From NCBI GenBank assembly GCA_022813625.1, contig JAKLMB010000008.1, positions 1,178,001 to 1,242,000 on the forward strand: a stretch of 64,000 nt of DNA. Direction: 5' to 3'. This DNA is from Aaosphaeria pasadenensis. Lineage: Eukaryota > Ascomycota > Dothideomycetes > Pleosporales. The notes beneath the pieces are model-generated. The model ran no database searches and was not told the origin of the DNA. It was given only the letters and a program-made list of their open reading frames with translations. The translations under genes were made by a program, and so were the position numbers. Positions 1-12,083 of the stretch are shown here, piece by piece; within the stretch, counting starts at the first letter, position 1; every line of letters begins with the position of its first letter.

Positions 1-1576
1 TGCCAAACTGACAGATTTCACTGAAGACGCCACCAGCGAGCGATTGGGTATCATCAGGAAATGCATCCGAGATGACGAGGTTCGATATCGTAAATAGGGC
101 TGTTGTTTCTCAATCAGTAATGCGAGATGAAACTTGTTTACAGTGCCGCACTGACCATCAGGGTTGATAGGTGATAGTACCAGAGCCCAGAAGGGCGCAA
201 ACCAGTAGTTAGAGTTCATGGGCATCGTGGCCATCAGAAGAGGGGATATCGCTGTCACTATGGCGGTTATGACGGCGAGGCTCTGTATGTGAACACGCGA
301 GACGAGATAGCCCGTCAACACGTTGATGAATAGGCCTCCGCATACATGGGGTATGAATCTCAAGGAGCTCTCGAGTGCTGAGGTGTGCTCTATCTGTTGG
401 AAGCTGTACGATGCATGTTAGATATTTCAGGTAATCGTGGAATGCATCGGCCCAACAAGCTTACTAGAGTGTCGTCAAGTACTGGATGCAATTCATACCA
501 GCCCAGCTCAGAAACACACAAACGCAAATGGACGAAAAGACCGCATTCCGCCAAAGGCTGTTTGGGATAAGAGCTGGTCGACCTCTCCGCGTCTGGTAAC
601 TCATCCAAAAAGGGAACGACAGGATGAGAATAATAGACAGCAGAAGCAGTACAATGGCTTGAGGATCTCTTATGCTCAAGCTGGAAGTTATCGCGGCCAA
701 GACGTATAGTAGTAGGCCCAGGCCGACGCTGATGATGATTGCGCCCACCCAGTCGATATCTCGCGTGAGTCGACGAACGCGTGAATCAGTATGACCAGCC
801 AGGTGAATATTCGGCAGCAACCATATGGCTGCAGTGGATATCAGGAAGTTCATCATAGCAGCAATGTAGTACGCCCACCTCCACCCGATGGTGTCAGTGA
901 ATACGCCACCCAAAACGAGGCCTAAAGCGAAGCCCAAGGGTGATCCAAGACCAACTGTCGCGAATGCCACATTGCGCCAGTTTCCCTTGGGAAAGGTATT
1001 GGTAATAAAGCTCACTGTAGTGGGGAGGCTCACGGCAATGGAAGCACCTTGGAATGTCCGGAACATGATGATTTGAATGCCGGAGCGGGAGAAGCCGACC
1101 GCGAGGGTAAAGGCGATGTAGAGGTAAGTCCCAGTCAGCCACATTAGTTTGGTGCCCACGATGTCAGCGATGGCACCAAACATCAGTAACAAACATCCTG
1201 CAGCAAGATTGTAGACGGCCACAGGCCAGAAGATCAGGGCTTCGGAGAGGTGAACATCAAGAGCCACGCGTGGCAAAGCGGCTACAAGGATTCCAGTGCC
1301 AAAGGTATTGATCACATAGAGGTTTGCCAGTATACCAATAATGGATACTCTTCGAGCGGTTGATAGCTTTCCAGCCGCCAGCATGGTACTTTCAGCAGTA
1401 GATTCACCGGCCTCCACGTTGTTGTCTTGCTCCTGTTTGGCGTCCCGTTGCTTGTCTTTGTGCTCCTCTGATGGGTTTTCTGATCGAACATTGTTCATTT
1501 CTGAGGATGAAACTAGCAATGATGGATCTAACCCATCTGTAGAGAACGACATGAGTATCGATTGTTTGTTCGCCAT
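1..1576 (-). CDS. MFS drug:H+ antiporter, DHA2-like; 3' end cut by window edge
   Basis: This gene encodes a major facilitator transporter of the fungal multidrug/aflatoxin-efflux kind, expected in the plasma membrane. About 486 residues are visible. The exons read 1576-465, 403-156 and 99 to the window edge. The introns (404-464 and 100-155) have GTAAGC and GTCAGT donors and CAG acceptors, and both joins keep frame. A roughly 75-residue hydrophilic N-terminus precedes the first membrane helix. A conserved loop follows helix 2 (GAIADIVGTK), and RTFQGAS and GSPLGFALGLVLGG match MFS motifs. The last exon reads DTQSLAGGVF, a signature of this 14-helix family near helices 11-12. The start ATG is the first in frame. 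The substrate cannot be told from sequence. No partner gene is seen beside it. Confidence 0.9.
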
Positions 1577-4356
1577 CGCTGCTATAGATTCCGGTAAAGC
1601 GTATCGTTGTTGAAATTTTATAGAGACAGCTTCGCAAATTATATCGGTGATTTAGAATAATCAGTAACAAATGATCTTTGTACAAGCCGATGCTATGTAT
1701 CATGAAACAGGGACTCGAGAGACGGCCATAAATGTACTATACCATATGAGTGGTGGCATCGTGGTGCAGTGATGGGGCGCATGTCGTTGTAGCTGCGCCG
1801 ATGAAGCTGCGGCGCCGTTGATGGAAGGACCGGATTAAGACCTGCGCACTCCCTCGAGACATGGGTTTGGCAGTCCGGAGCTTATATCTTTACACGTTCG
1901 GTAACACATCCGTTGACTGTCTTTGTTGTAAGGCACCGTGTAGTACATCTATGATCCAATCTAAGTGGAACTATATTGGAACTGGTTTAGTACATGTGAC
2001 AGAGCAATCCGTTTCTGTTCTGTCACAAGTGCGAACGGCGAAACCATCCTTTCTGGACTAGCACTCGATGGTACTTGTTCAATCACCGAGTCTTAGGGCC
2101 TAACAAAGGATCTATGTTACGCCTGTGAAGAGGAATGTTTCATGCACTGTCGTTGCCTACATTCCTTAGCTGAGTCGAACAGCACTAGACCATATAGAGA
2201 TGTTCCGTCTCGCAGTACTATCGGTTACTTTGCTGTGTATATCAAAGCGTAAATCGTGGCTCAGTGTGGTTCAATCTACCCTGGTGGATTCTCATTGTGA
2301 AGATACACGTGAGTGTGTCAAAACATGGCATTAACGGCGATATCGTACAATTTTAGCTAGACCATGGCTCTCTAGTCTTCCATTCTTGTAGAACTTGATA
2401 TTGCCCAATTGGGTCGATTGGAGGTCACTCGTACTCTAGTTGCTGTCTTTCTTGAGCATGTCGCATATTTTCAGCAACATTATCACGATCCTCGATGCTG
2501 TCTATTGTCTCCAAGGAGAACTGATCCATAGCTCCTTGTGCAAAGTATTACAGATGAACTGTATGTTTTCTTCATCAATGGGGCGGTTAGATCGCGCACT
2601 ATCACGCTGAAGATCGGTTGTTTCAAACGGGGAGGCCTCCTACTGATCTCAGTCCCTGCCATGCAGTTCACAACAAAGTGAATTTTTTCGCAATTATACA
2701 TAGATAACTTCCTATTGGTGAACAGACTCAAGCCTACTATGCCCAAGACAATGAGCAATCCGGCTATTTCACTCAGTCAGCAGCAATATACTTTATTTAG
2801 GGGAACTGGTGGGGTTACAGTCACGTTGCATCCAAATAGCCGGTTGTATTGCATGAAGCCCTTTTAGGTAGCAAAGGATCTGAATGGCATGTCCCGAGCA
2901 GCACTCAGATCTACCATTCGCGCGAAACAGGATTTTCTTGTATCCACTAACGAAAGGCCTCATCTGATATTTCTCACAGTTACTCGTTGCCAAGTGCAAT
3001 ATATCCATTGCTGACATCAAGGTTTCACCAGGGGCGTTCTTGGAGCCTGGACATTCGGACCTTTTTCCTCATCCAAAATGGACTTGGGTCCAACGAGGCT
3101 GAATTTATATTGTCAAACGTCGTTGCTGCCTCTGCATTGGTTACCAAGCAATTTATAGTCACATAAGCTTCCCAGCCTCCTTCCTAAACCTGCACAACGG
3201 AGCTGAAACTCGCAGGTTATTCGCGTCTACATTGCCTGTTGTAGAAAGGCAGGCAAGTCATGTCTCTACATTGAGGATACAAGATGTCTCGGTATTCTGA
3301 AAGACATGTATGTCTTCCGTTTGGTTGTAGAGAGTGTAGGGGTCATTTGGAGCACTCGCACTACCCTCGCTGCCTTGCCATGAGGACATCATCCGAGTTG
3401 TAGGGCTGTAGGGAGGCGCGAGTGAATTGCGTTACTGCGATCGAACTTTGTTCAATGTTGTTCAACTGGGGAGGAACTTCGGTTCGCGGATTGCAAGTAA
3501 CTACAGAAATACTGTTACTGATGCATCACCGGGCACCGTAGCTCTCGAATACGAAAGATGGTTTCCAACTGGTCCGCCGGAGAGAAAAGTGAATGTTGCT
3601 GGCAGCAGGTGAGCCAAGGTTATGGATAAAGCATGAGCTGAAAGTATCAATATGCAATTTCTATTTACAGGAGTTTCCCATTACGCGGGATAATGCGTGA
3701 CAATATCGGTGGTATGAGATATCTCCAGTGAAAACCTGGGCCAGTTTGCAAAGACATAGATTTTGTTCAAGGAGTGGCCAACTATCTTTCTGAGATGCCC
3801 CCCCTTCACGAGGCCCACTGCGCAGTGAGTATCCCTTGCAACGAGGGATATCTCTGCACCTCTGGAGTAGCCGCATCGCAACAGAAACACCTTCGCGGAA
3901 TTTTGGACATGAATGTCGGCCTCATGACGGAAGACGAGCAAGGCTTCAAGCCATGCGATAATTGAGAGCCCTGCCGAGGTGTTCGACGAGCGAGTAATGA
4001 ATCCAAAAGCAAATAAATGGACATCCCACTGCTGAGAGGATTTCCACGAGGCGGCCATGTGCCATGTAGACCCAAAAATATCCATCTTCACATTAGATAA
4101 AGTATTCCTAAATGAAGCGTGATGCCACAAACGAATGGGAAGAATGGGACAAATTGCATGCATTGGCGGAGTCAAGGATGTTTTGATGTGTCAAGTAAAA
4201 GTTACCTGGTTTGTCAAATACTGGAAGAAAGGCATTGTGAATTGCTTCTATGTGATCACATCACACGCAAGAACGAAGGTGTGAGGATGCAAGCAGAATA
4301 TACTAGAATAGAATACTCGTGTAGCTCAAGAACTGCTATCTGCAGACCGAGTTCTT
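1577..4356. other. Long gene-poor stretch, no supported gene
   Basis: This stretch holds the promoter side of the MFS gene and the 3' side of the peptidase gene. Several 60-164-codon open frames occur, the longest on the minus strand at 3681-4175. None resembles a family I know. Fragments at 2480-2570 and 3680-4175 read in a gene-like way in shifting frames, which would fit eroded genes but does not prove it. Confidence 0.5.
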
Positions 4357-5616
4357 TCAGCGCCTTGTATTGTTTTTGGGCTCGACTTCATGCAAAATGA
4401 GCTTCTTGTACCCTTCTACTGCACTCTCCAGTTCCCCCAGAGTGATGGACTCATCGGCGGTATGGGCTTTCAAAATATCCCCAGGCCCGTAGAGATAACG
4501 CGTGTGATTACCCTGCAGCCTGGGAATATCTGTGCCATATGCCATCACATCAGTCTCAAATCCTGATAAGGGTCAGTCTTCTTCTTTTCTTTTTACTTAT
4601 CTATCGGAAGTGTGTGACGAAAATTTCTTACCTTCTACGTCGCAGTTGGTATCAACAACCCCAAAACCGAAAGGGCACTCCATTGTGAAAGCTTCAGGAT
4701 CAACACTGGTGAGTATCTCTTGCAGCCTGTCTTGAACGATGGTGTGGCCGGAATCTTGAGGTCCAATGGCGACGCGAATTGCAAGTGATGCGTTTGCTGC
4801 ATCAGGAATGACATTGGCCGCGATCCCGCCCGCCATCAAGCCCACATTAATGGTAGTGTTGCCATACAGCTCGCTCTTGCCAAGATCAGTGTCGATTGCC
4901 TTCAGCAGACCCCGCATGAGTACTTCGTTGGCGCTCTTGCCGGACTCAGGATACCCACTGTGCCCAGATAAGCCCTTGACCTTGATGTTACAGGCCAAGG
5001 CTCCCTTGTGACCGCATGCCAAAGTGCTGTTCGTAGGCTCCCCAAAGATAGCAACGCTTGGCTGGGTGCCTCGCTCCGCCATGACGGCGGAGAAATGGAG
5101 CATGCCATCGCCATTGACCTCCTCGCCAACAACAAAGACGAGCATCACATCGTCCCCGGTAATGGAACCAGCAGACAGGAGCTCCAGCACTGCCAGTGTC
5201 TGTGCTGCCACAGCGCCCTTTGCATCAGAGGTTCCACGGCCTGCGATAACGGTTTCGGCCGTGGGTGGGTCGGGCCCCGAGCGTGAATAGTTGAAGTATG
5301 GAGGCACAACATCTATGTGTGTCGTCACAATGATACGAGAATAGTTGGAGGTGCGCGGCTGCGGCCAGGCAAGCACATTGAATCGCTCTGATGATGGCAA
5401 GAACTGCCGCTCGGTGGCAAGACCTTGCTCAGAGAGGTAGTCAATCAGAAAGTTCCCGACCTCAGCCTCGCCCCCATATATTGAGGGAATCTCGACGATC
5501 GATTGGTGGAGAGAAAGCAGCCTGTCACGGTATGACGGGGCCGTTTCCGCGCTCACCGCGAGTGGTTGAAAGATACACAAGGAAAGCAGCAAGGCCGATA
5601 TGGCTGCCTGTTCCAT
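4357..5616 (-). CDS. Secreted/vacuolar M20 metallopeptidase (carboxypeptidase/ArgE-like)
   Basis: A 396-residue zinc peptidase of the M20/acetylornithine deacetylase family. The exons are 5616-4632 and 4562-4357. The 69-bp intron starts GTAAGA and ends CAG, and the join gives EGFETDVMAYGTDIP in frame. Residues 1-23 form a signal peptide (hydrophobic core, cleavage near VSA), so the enzyme probably acts in the vacuole or outside the cell. The metal and catalytic residues are visible: H100 and D102 (TTHIDVVP), D131 (GRGTSDAKG) and the catalytic Glu near 165 (VVGEEVNGDG). The GHSGYPESG segment marks the dimerisation domain. Known relatives release C-terminal residues from peptides or hydrolyse N-acyl amino acids. 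The exact substrate is unknown. Confidence 0.88.
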
Positions 5617-6553
5617 TTTGTGTAACTAATTATTGGCCTGAAAAGAGGACGAAACAATGCGCGTTCCCGAGTTATGGGTAGCAGATAACGATTGTATTTC
5701 GGTAGAATGCTACCCTGGATGATTTATGTGAGGGGTGAGTGGGAAGAGAAGAGAATTGGCTCCTTGATTGTTTGCTTAAGTATTCCGACGCAGCCAAGTA
5801 AACCATCCTCGTCAACTATGCGCTTCATCTCCATGCATCTGGTAGAGCATAGGATTACATAGAAATGGTGTGTATGCATGGTGTAGCATTTTTGAGTTCG
5901 TGTAGTTACCATTGTAGCCTCGTATAGGTTCCCCGAAGTGCATGGATCGTCGTTGAAGGACGTGCACGGTCCATCTTAGACACGTTGCTGGTCAAAATTA
6001 TGGGGCCGTCCCGTTCCCGAATTGTCTAGTTCCCGCGATCAGTCCCACAGTGACCACACACCTGACGACCGCTATTCGACAACTATGGAGTACCGACCAT
6101 CAATTTCAACAAGACTGTGTACCCCGTAGATATGCGAAGAGAAAGAAAGGGGAGCATTCCTTGACGTGCGATTTCATGGACGGACAATTCATGCACTGCC
6201 TCTTCTTGCCCGCATCATCGTTCTCTCCTGGCCATTATTTTACTGGCTGAAGAACAAATGCGAAGTACGTGAGATTACCTTGAAGAGGAGATTGATTAAC
6301 CCGCTTAACGGAATGGCGCTCAGCCCCGAGTTTGTCCTACCCCAAGATTACTTGCTCCCAACCTTGTTCAACAGAGAATGGCTGCGCGTGCCCTCAAAGG
6401 CATCTGGAAATTTACCGATGAGACGGGAGTGCTGGACAAGGTGCTCTTCGGACTGCGACCCGTCCATTAGTACGACATATCGCATATTTCAGAAATAGTG
6501 GAGAAAGTCCGATTTCTCGCGACGCTGCAGCTGTTTTTGCAAGCTACCTCGCC
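5617..6553. other. Intergenic, divergent promoter region
   Basis: This lies between the start of the peptidase (minus) and the start of the 7TM gene (plus), so it should carry both promoters. An open frame at 6166-6498 (plus) has a hydrophobic stretch but no recognisable family. I see no clear repeat or RNA gene. Confidence 0.5.
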
Positions 6554-8070
6554 ATGGCTCCTATCTACTACGAGACGGGTGGACACCTGATTGCCGCCAG
6601 CATCTCTTTAGCGGTGGTAAACGTAATTGCGGTAGCGACAAAATTCTGGGTCCGGCTCAGGTTCAAACAGCCTCTGCTGGCCGACGACTGGCTCTTGGTG
6701 CCTGCAACAGTATGTATCCATACTTCTTCGTCCCCTTACTAGGCCATTATTGTCTTCATCGGCGTCAATGTCACTGCTGTTACCCGTCATGGCAATATTA
6801 ATTGGGGCTGATGAATGATAGATTTTGTCTATCGTGATCGGGTCGATGCTCAGCTATGGTGCTTCAAAGCACACCCTGGGACGTTTGACCAGTATTCCCA
6901 CTGGAATCGAAAATCATGCGGAGTTGGAGATGGCTCGATTGATTGAAGCAAGAAAAGTATGTTACTCAAGACCCAACAAGTGGAAACATGGTCAACGATG
7001 AACTAAACTTGGGTCCAGATCCAGTACCCCTTTCTGTTCTTGCATCCACTGGCAATGGGCCTAGTCAGATGCAGCTTCCTATTCCTCTACCTACGCATCT
7101 TCTCTATCAACAGACCTCGCGTTCTAGTCATCGCGTCCATCTATGTCGTGTTAGCTTGGTCGCTATCATTCTTCTTCGCCGAGGTGTTCCAGTGTGGGAC
7201 CCACTTCCGTTCCAACTGGGGCCCAACACCAGTCTTCGCAGCACATTGTCCAAAAACGCTGATGATATTGTTTATCAATTTCCTCACCAGCGCCATTCTT
7301 GACATCTACATCCTTATTCTGCCAATGCCATTTGTATGTCTCAATATTAGCTACTTCACCAGCCGTAAAACTGATGGTGTTTACAGATCTTGAAATTGAA
7401 ATTGAATGTCATAAAGAAGGTTGGTGTGATGTCAATCCTGATAGTAGGCTCATCGTGCGTCCATGACCCTTGGATGAATTCAGATTTGATTGGTTCTAAT
7501 CTCATGAGATAGCACGGTTGTGGCTTCTGTACTCCGCCTTGCCATCATGGGCCCCCGCGCTCTGATCAAGCAAAACGGTCGGGCGTTGACAGTTGAGATG
7601 AGATCTGGTTCGTCCCCCTTCGTGACACGCATCTCCCTCCAGCCATGAAACTGACACGAAATGTAACAGCAAGTCTGGCATCGACAATGTACTGGGGTAT
7701 GGTGGAACTTGGGACTGCCATATTCGTAGCTTGTCTCCCTACGATACAGAAACTGTTCAGACCGCAAGATGGAGCGGGACTTCTTTCCCGCCTTGGTGCG
7801 ACATGGGCGTCGTCAAACCCCAAAAGTCACACCACATCTTCATCATCGCCGTCGTTTGAATCCAAGCACACGGGCAGGCCGCGGATCAACGTCGACCGTA
7901 CGGTCGACATTGCGTATGACGAGACGGACAGGGATAATAGGCCAATGTTGTATGGAGTGGACAATGCCTGGACGAAATGCAGCAGGAAGAGCGAGGATAC
8001 GAGTGACATTGAGTTGCAGTCAGGCCTGGCGAGGTCGGCTGTCTACGTCGAGACGAGGGCTGGATGCTGA
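6554..8070 (+). CDS. Fungal 7TM rhodopsin-like (SAT4/PTH11-related) membrane protein
   Basis: An integral membrane protein of 389 residues in my model, of the fungal 'rhodopsin' family (PF20684 type). This family is unrelated to retinal opsins. The exons are 6554-6709, 6822-6956, 7019-7333, 7387-7454, 7513-7607 and 7670-8070. The splice phases close and the joins give the family pattern: LADDWLLVPAT, then SYGASKHTLG, then FLFLYLRIF, and finally WGMVELGTAIFVACLPT. Seven hydrophobic segments precede a polar, Ser/Thr-rich C-terminal tail of about 110 residues. Intron 1 (112 bp) contains a misleading open stretch. The fifth donor (GTTCGT) is the weakest call. Members are proposed receptors in surface and host sensing, but most are uncharacterised. 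A second member lies at 10753-12083. Confidence 0.83.
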
Positions 8071-9040
8071 ATTGGTCTTCAGGATGTCGCACTGCTTGGG
8101 ACAGGTTGTGATACGAACAAGGATACATGATGAGATTGCTAATTGGGAGTACGGAGTGTATGTCCGATAGATTCAAACGAGCAAAGTGCACACCTATCTA
8201 TTCTAGACCAGGCCCTCAGACAAGATGCATGGAGAGAAATTGGTTGTGACAGGGGCTGAAGGGTGCTTGCGAATGGTCAAATGTCAAAAAAATGACATGT
8301 TGCCTCAGAATCGCCTCTTGAGGAGTATGTGGGGAAGGCGCGGTATGCAGCTGATCTCAAAGAGAAAGAACAGAAGGAGGTGGGAGGCCTCGAGTCCCTG
8401 TATTCCTTGAGCTTCACTGGCTTTGTTTGCTTGATCTGCATTGGCGATAATTGACTCTCTACGCCAAGACGGATACACACAGTTGTAGAGGAGACTCTGC
8501 AAGGCAACTCGAATGCAATCCGGCGGAAAGAGTAACTTGGAAACGGATTTTCTGCAAGCATCCTCACCGTTCGAGTGAAATGAAGGGATTTCCAAAAATC
8601 ACACCTCTGGTCCGTTGCTTGGGCCATTCGACTGAGAGGTCATCCATAGTGTTCACTTCTTTTGCTTGTAGAATTGTAGTTACGATTACTGTAGATGTCT
8701 GAAGTTTGTATTCAGTCCCTCTAACATCATCCAATTCGGAGTATTTCTTTTTGTGTGGCTTGTACGGTGTATGCGTACGGAGTAAAGCGATTGGCAGTAG
8801 TGTGGGCGGGAGCGGGAGTACTGTTTCGACGATCGTGGGGTGCGCACCCATGATCGACGCAGGGGATGACATGGACCGAAGCAAACGAATATGCGACCCG
8901 CCACGGTGTGACGCGAGAGGTTCAGCTTGGATTTTATATCTAATGAGCACTTCAGCCTCGAGTAGTCTTGCAACTCTCTATTCCAACTCCCCATTTCATT
9001 TTCCCATTCCATTTTGTTCCACTTCGTTGATATTCTCACA
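8071..9040. other. Intergenic, promoter of the kinase-like gene
   Basis: No supported gene. A TATA-like TTTTATAT lies at 8932-8939, about 100 bp before the kinase ATG. The open frames on the minus strand at 8277-8950 have no family match. A copy of the recurring TACGGAGTA motif lies at 8776-8784. Confidence 0.5.
8932..8939 (+). promoter_or_regulatory. TATA-like box of the kinase-like gene
   Basis: TTTTATAT stands 102 bp upstream of the ATG at 9041. This spacing is normal for a fungal core promoter with a short leader. The call rests on motif and position only. Confidence 0.4.
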
Positions 9041-9966
9041 ATGAATCTCCTCGCCGACTTGAAGATGAAGCAAACGCTCATGGGGCTTGTTGCTGTTGCG
9101 ACAGGCACATCTGGCGTTCTCTTCGAAATCGGGCGTGGCAGGGTCGTCAAGGTAGCTTTTGACACCCCCGAGTGCACGGAGAAGCTCGCGATCGAGAAAA
9201 AAATCTACGAGCGTCTCGGCATTCATCCCTACATCACAAGGTTTGTATATGAGTACAACAGAATGATTGTTCTCGAACAGCACGTGTGCACCATGCGTCA
9301 ACATCTGGCGTACACACGCCATCTTGGAGAACGTCCCCAAAAAGACCAAGTCTTCGAATGGGCGATCTGGATCTCGCAAGCTCTCCACCACGCTCACTCC
9401 CAAAATGTCCTCCAGGTCGACATCGGTCCCCACAACGTTATGCTGACCTCTGACGCCACCCCGAAGTTGTGCGATTTCGCCGGTTCGTCTATCGATGGAT
9501 CTCGACCTTCCGTCGAACCGCCGCCCCATGGAGCATATCCATACATGCGGGATGGCATGCCGTCCATTCGCTCCGAGATCTTTGCACTTGGTTCTATGTT
9601 CTACGAGCTCGAGACGACGCGCAAACCATACTACAAGAAGAAGCCAAATGAGATCAAAATCTTGTTCAAACGGGGAACCTTCCCTGTCACCAGAAAGCTT
9701 GTCCTAGGCGAGGTCATCCTCAAGTGCTGGAGATCCCAGTACAGGAACGTTGGCGAAATCATACAAGATCTCGCTCGTGTTGAGGAAGAGTACATGGCGG
9801 CGGAAGCAGTGAGGGCGGAAGCAGAGCGGCACCGAAGGGCAGCGCAGAACCAGTAAGTCAGCATCAATGAACCACCTTCCGCTATCGTGTTGCTAACACA
9901 TAAAGACGAATACGGGATTTCCTTGCTACCCTTACTCTCTTCTATCATCAATGCCATCGCCGTTGA
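9041..9966 (+). CDS. Small divergent protein kinase-like protein
   Basis: A 290-residue protein made of little more than a protein-kinase fold. The exons are 9041-9852 and 9906-9966. The 53-bp intron is textbook (GTAAGT, CTAAC, AAAG); without it the frame stops at once after the donor. ATG 9041 was chosen because the upstream in-frame codon at 9014 is TTG. Visible kinase features are the lysine at about K37 (VVKVAF), the catalytic-loop aspartate and asparagine D127 and N132 (LQVDIGPHNVML), and the metal-binding D145 (DFAG in place of DFG). The usual HRD triad is replaced by QVD, and no clear glycine-rich loop is seen. The C-terminus is a charged helix rich in Ala, Glu and Arg. Such orphan kinases are common in filamentous fungi. 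The target is unknown. Confidence 0.75.
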
Positions 9967-10752
9967 GCTGCGCCGTTCTGATGGGTTCCTCTCTCGACTG
10001 AGCTGCGTCGCTAAAATGGTTTTCTCTCTCAGTTGTGCCACCCATTTCATTTGTTTCGTGTAATGACCCTCATGGCTTGTATCTCTGTATGGTTAATCAT
10101 GTCTCCTTCCATCTCGATTCATCTCGTGTAATGGCTTCCATGGCTTGTCTCTATATGGTCAACCATGTCTCCTTCCATCTTGGTGTATCTCTGTATGGTT
10201 AAAAATGTCTCCTTCCATCTCGGTCTCTCTACGTAGCAATATATGGTAATCACGCTCACCATGCACGTTTCACACTTGAATCTATGTTTCCAACCGCAGA
10301 GTGATTCTTCCATTGAGTCGGCAATTCGTAGAACATGGAGTCAGTCTCCATGCATGAGTGACTTCTCGGTAGGGACTGGAGTGGTCACACTCGTTGCACC
10401 CAGCACCTTGACATGGAACTATGTCGTTGCACATGGATTTGCGACCATAAACGGCCCTAATGGCCGTAGTCTGTTTTAGCGCAACGAGTCCTCCGAAAGA
10501 CGAGATCATTGCACGCAATGCTTACTGGTTACGGATCTTCTCAGCCTTGTCAGGTTGTGTCGATGGGTAAGTGTGATTGCTGGTTTCGATATGAGCACCA
10601 ACCTAGGTCGTTACTTCCGCAGCATTGGTTGATGTTCGGGCGGTCTGCCTTGGAAACATTCACGCATCTTGACACTGCGGGACTTGAAGACCAATGAAGA
10701 GTACTATCACGAGTCCACACTGAAACTACCTATCTATCCTACAACAACGCTC
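9967..10752. other. Intergenic between convergent genes
   Basis: This is the 3' side of the kinase (plus) and of the 7TM gene (minus). It contains a degenerate tandem repeat at 10057-10230. No further gene is supported. Confidence 0.5.
10057..10230. repeat. Degenerate tandem repeat, about 64-67 bp unit, 2.6 copies
   Basis: Copies start at 10057, 10124 and, truncated, at 10188. Each contains GTCTCCTTCCATCT preceded by a TATGGTTAA-like stretch. The copies differ at many sites, so the repeat is old or imperfectly homogenised. Confidence 0.75.
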
Positions 10753-12083
10753 CTATCGCTGAGGAGGAGAAGTATCTGGTATTTCCGAAACCTCCTCCTC
10801 CTGCGACTCTACATCCGATATGTACAAATCCAAATCATCCAGCGGGTCTCGAGGCGGTCTTGAGCCAACGTGCTGAAGCTCGTGCGAAGCGACATTCTCG
10901 AGATGAATAGGCCCCGTCACAGTGTTCGACTCTGTATCATTCTTCTTCTTATCCGACCGCCTGAACCGCCACATGCGCGGCGGCGTCGTCTGCCGGCCGT
11001 CGCGGCTTCTCGTGTGCTCGGTCGACAGGCCCCCCACGGTCGGGAACGCCTTGCGGAATATGGGCTTCAGCGTCGGTAGACAACCTGCGAATCGAGAGTG
11101 TTAGTTAGCGACTGCTTGAGTGTGTGGGGCTCGTGGGTGCGCAAGGTACCTGCGAAGACGGCCATGTTTACTTCCACGGCGCCCCAGGCGGTGAAGAGAG
11201 CGCTGTCGTGGGGTAGTTGCACGGTTTCTTGGTTGTATTTCCATGACTCGATGAGGACGAATACTGAGGCGACACATACGCTGAGGATTGATGTAAGTGG
11301 GTCAGTTCGAGTAGTGCGAGAGTTGTTGGATTCTTACATGACCCCTGAATGGAAGATGGTCGTGACCGCGAGCTTCTTGCTCAATGAGAGGTGCATCTTT
11401 GCGACCGGGAATACTGGCAGCAAAAGTATCAATATATCCAATATGCAATGACAAAGCACCGTGCTGAAGAAGAAGTTGGACACGTTGATCGTGCAATGCC
11501 CATGTATATCCTTGTCCCAAATAAAACGTACGGGGACACATTGGAAGATGGTGAGGAACCATTTGACCAATGCCCATATCACGACGGCGACGTAGATTAT
11601 TTGTATAGGTATTCGGATGGAGGTATGTTGGAATATCCGCCAGTAGAATGAGAGAATGGAGAGCTTCGAAAAGGCGAGCGAGATCGTGTAGAACACCTCC
11701 TCGAGCCACAGACACAGTCGCGATATCTCGCGAATATGATCGGCGGGAGGGTCACCTGGGGGAGGAAGCGTTTGACCGAGACTGTAATTCGCGGTCCCTG
11801 TGACAGTTAGAACTGGAAGATATTGTGGAGTGGAACTCGATTGCGTACAATAAACAACGTCTATACAATAAGCAAGAGCGAAAATCTGCGGAATGTTCGG
11901 TCAGAAGTATAAGACAACTACCCCCAGTGGAAAGCATACATATGCGATCACACAAAACCAGTCATCGAACCAGTACTTCATCTTGATCATCCGCCGTGAT
12001 AAGAGACGTAGGACCAGCGCCACGATCGCCGCTGGCATGGTAATGAACACGGCGGCATAGACGTTTGGCTGTAGCCCAGCCAT
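10753..12083 (-). CDS. Fungal 7TM rhodopsin-like (SAT4/PTH11-related) membrane protein
   Basis: A second member of the same 7TM family, 367 residues. The exons are 12083-11940, 11885-11849, 11797-11338, 11280-11150 and 11084-10753. All phases close. Removing the 51-bp intron 2 (GTACGC, CTAAC, CAG) gives the expected VYWTANYSLGQTL, although the frame would also stay open through it. Family landmarks are FDDWFCVIAY, SKLSILSFYWRIF, IFQCVPVRFIWD, HCILDILILLLP and AVFAGCLPTLKPIF. The cytoplasmic tail (about 100 residues) is charged and ends in an acidic run. ATG 12083 was chosen because the further upstream in-frame codon is TTG. The role is unknown; relatives are proposed receptors. Confidence 0.85.

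Noticed and set aside
3681..4175. 164-codon minus-strand frame
   Set aside because: No domain, signal peptide or splice pattern could be matched. Kept only as a possible remnant.
6166..6498. 110-codon plus-strand frame before the first 7TM gene
   Set aside because: Hydrophobic but without a recognisable motif or splice partners. It is most likely promoter/leader DNA.
6554..12083. Calling the two 7TM 'rhodopsin' proteins retinal opsins
   Set aside because: They lack the opsin lysine and the DxxxK pattern and match the unrelated fungal SAT4/PTH11-type family.
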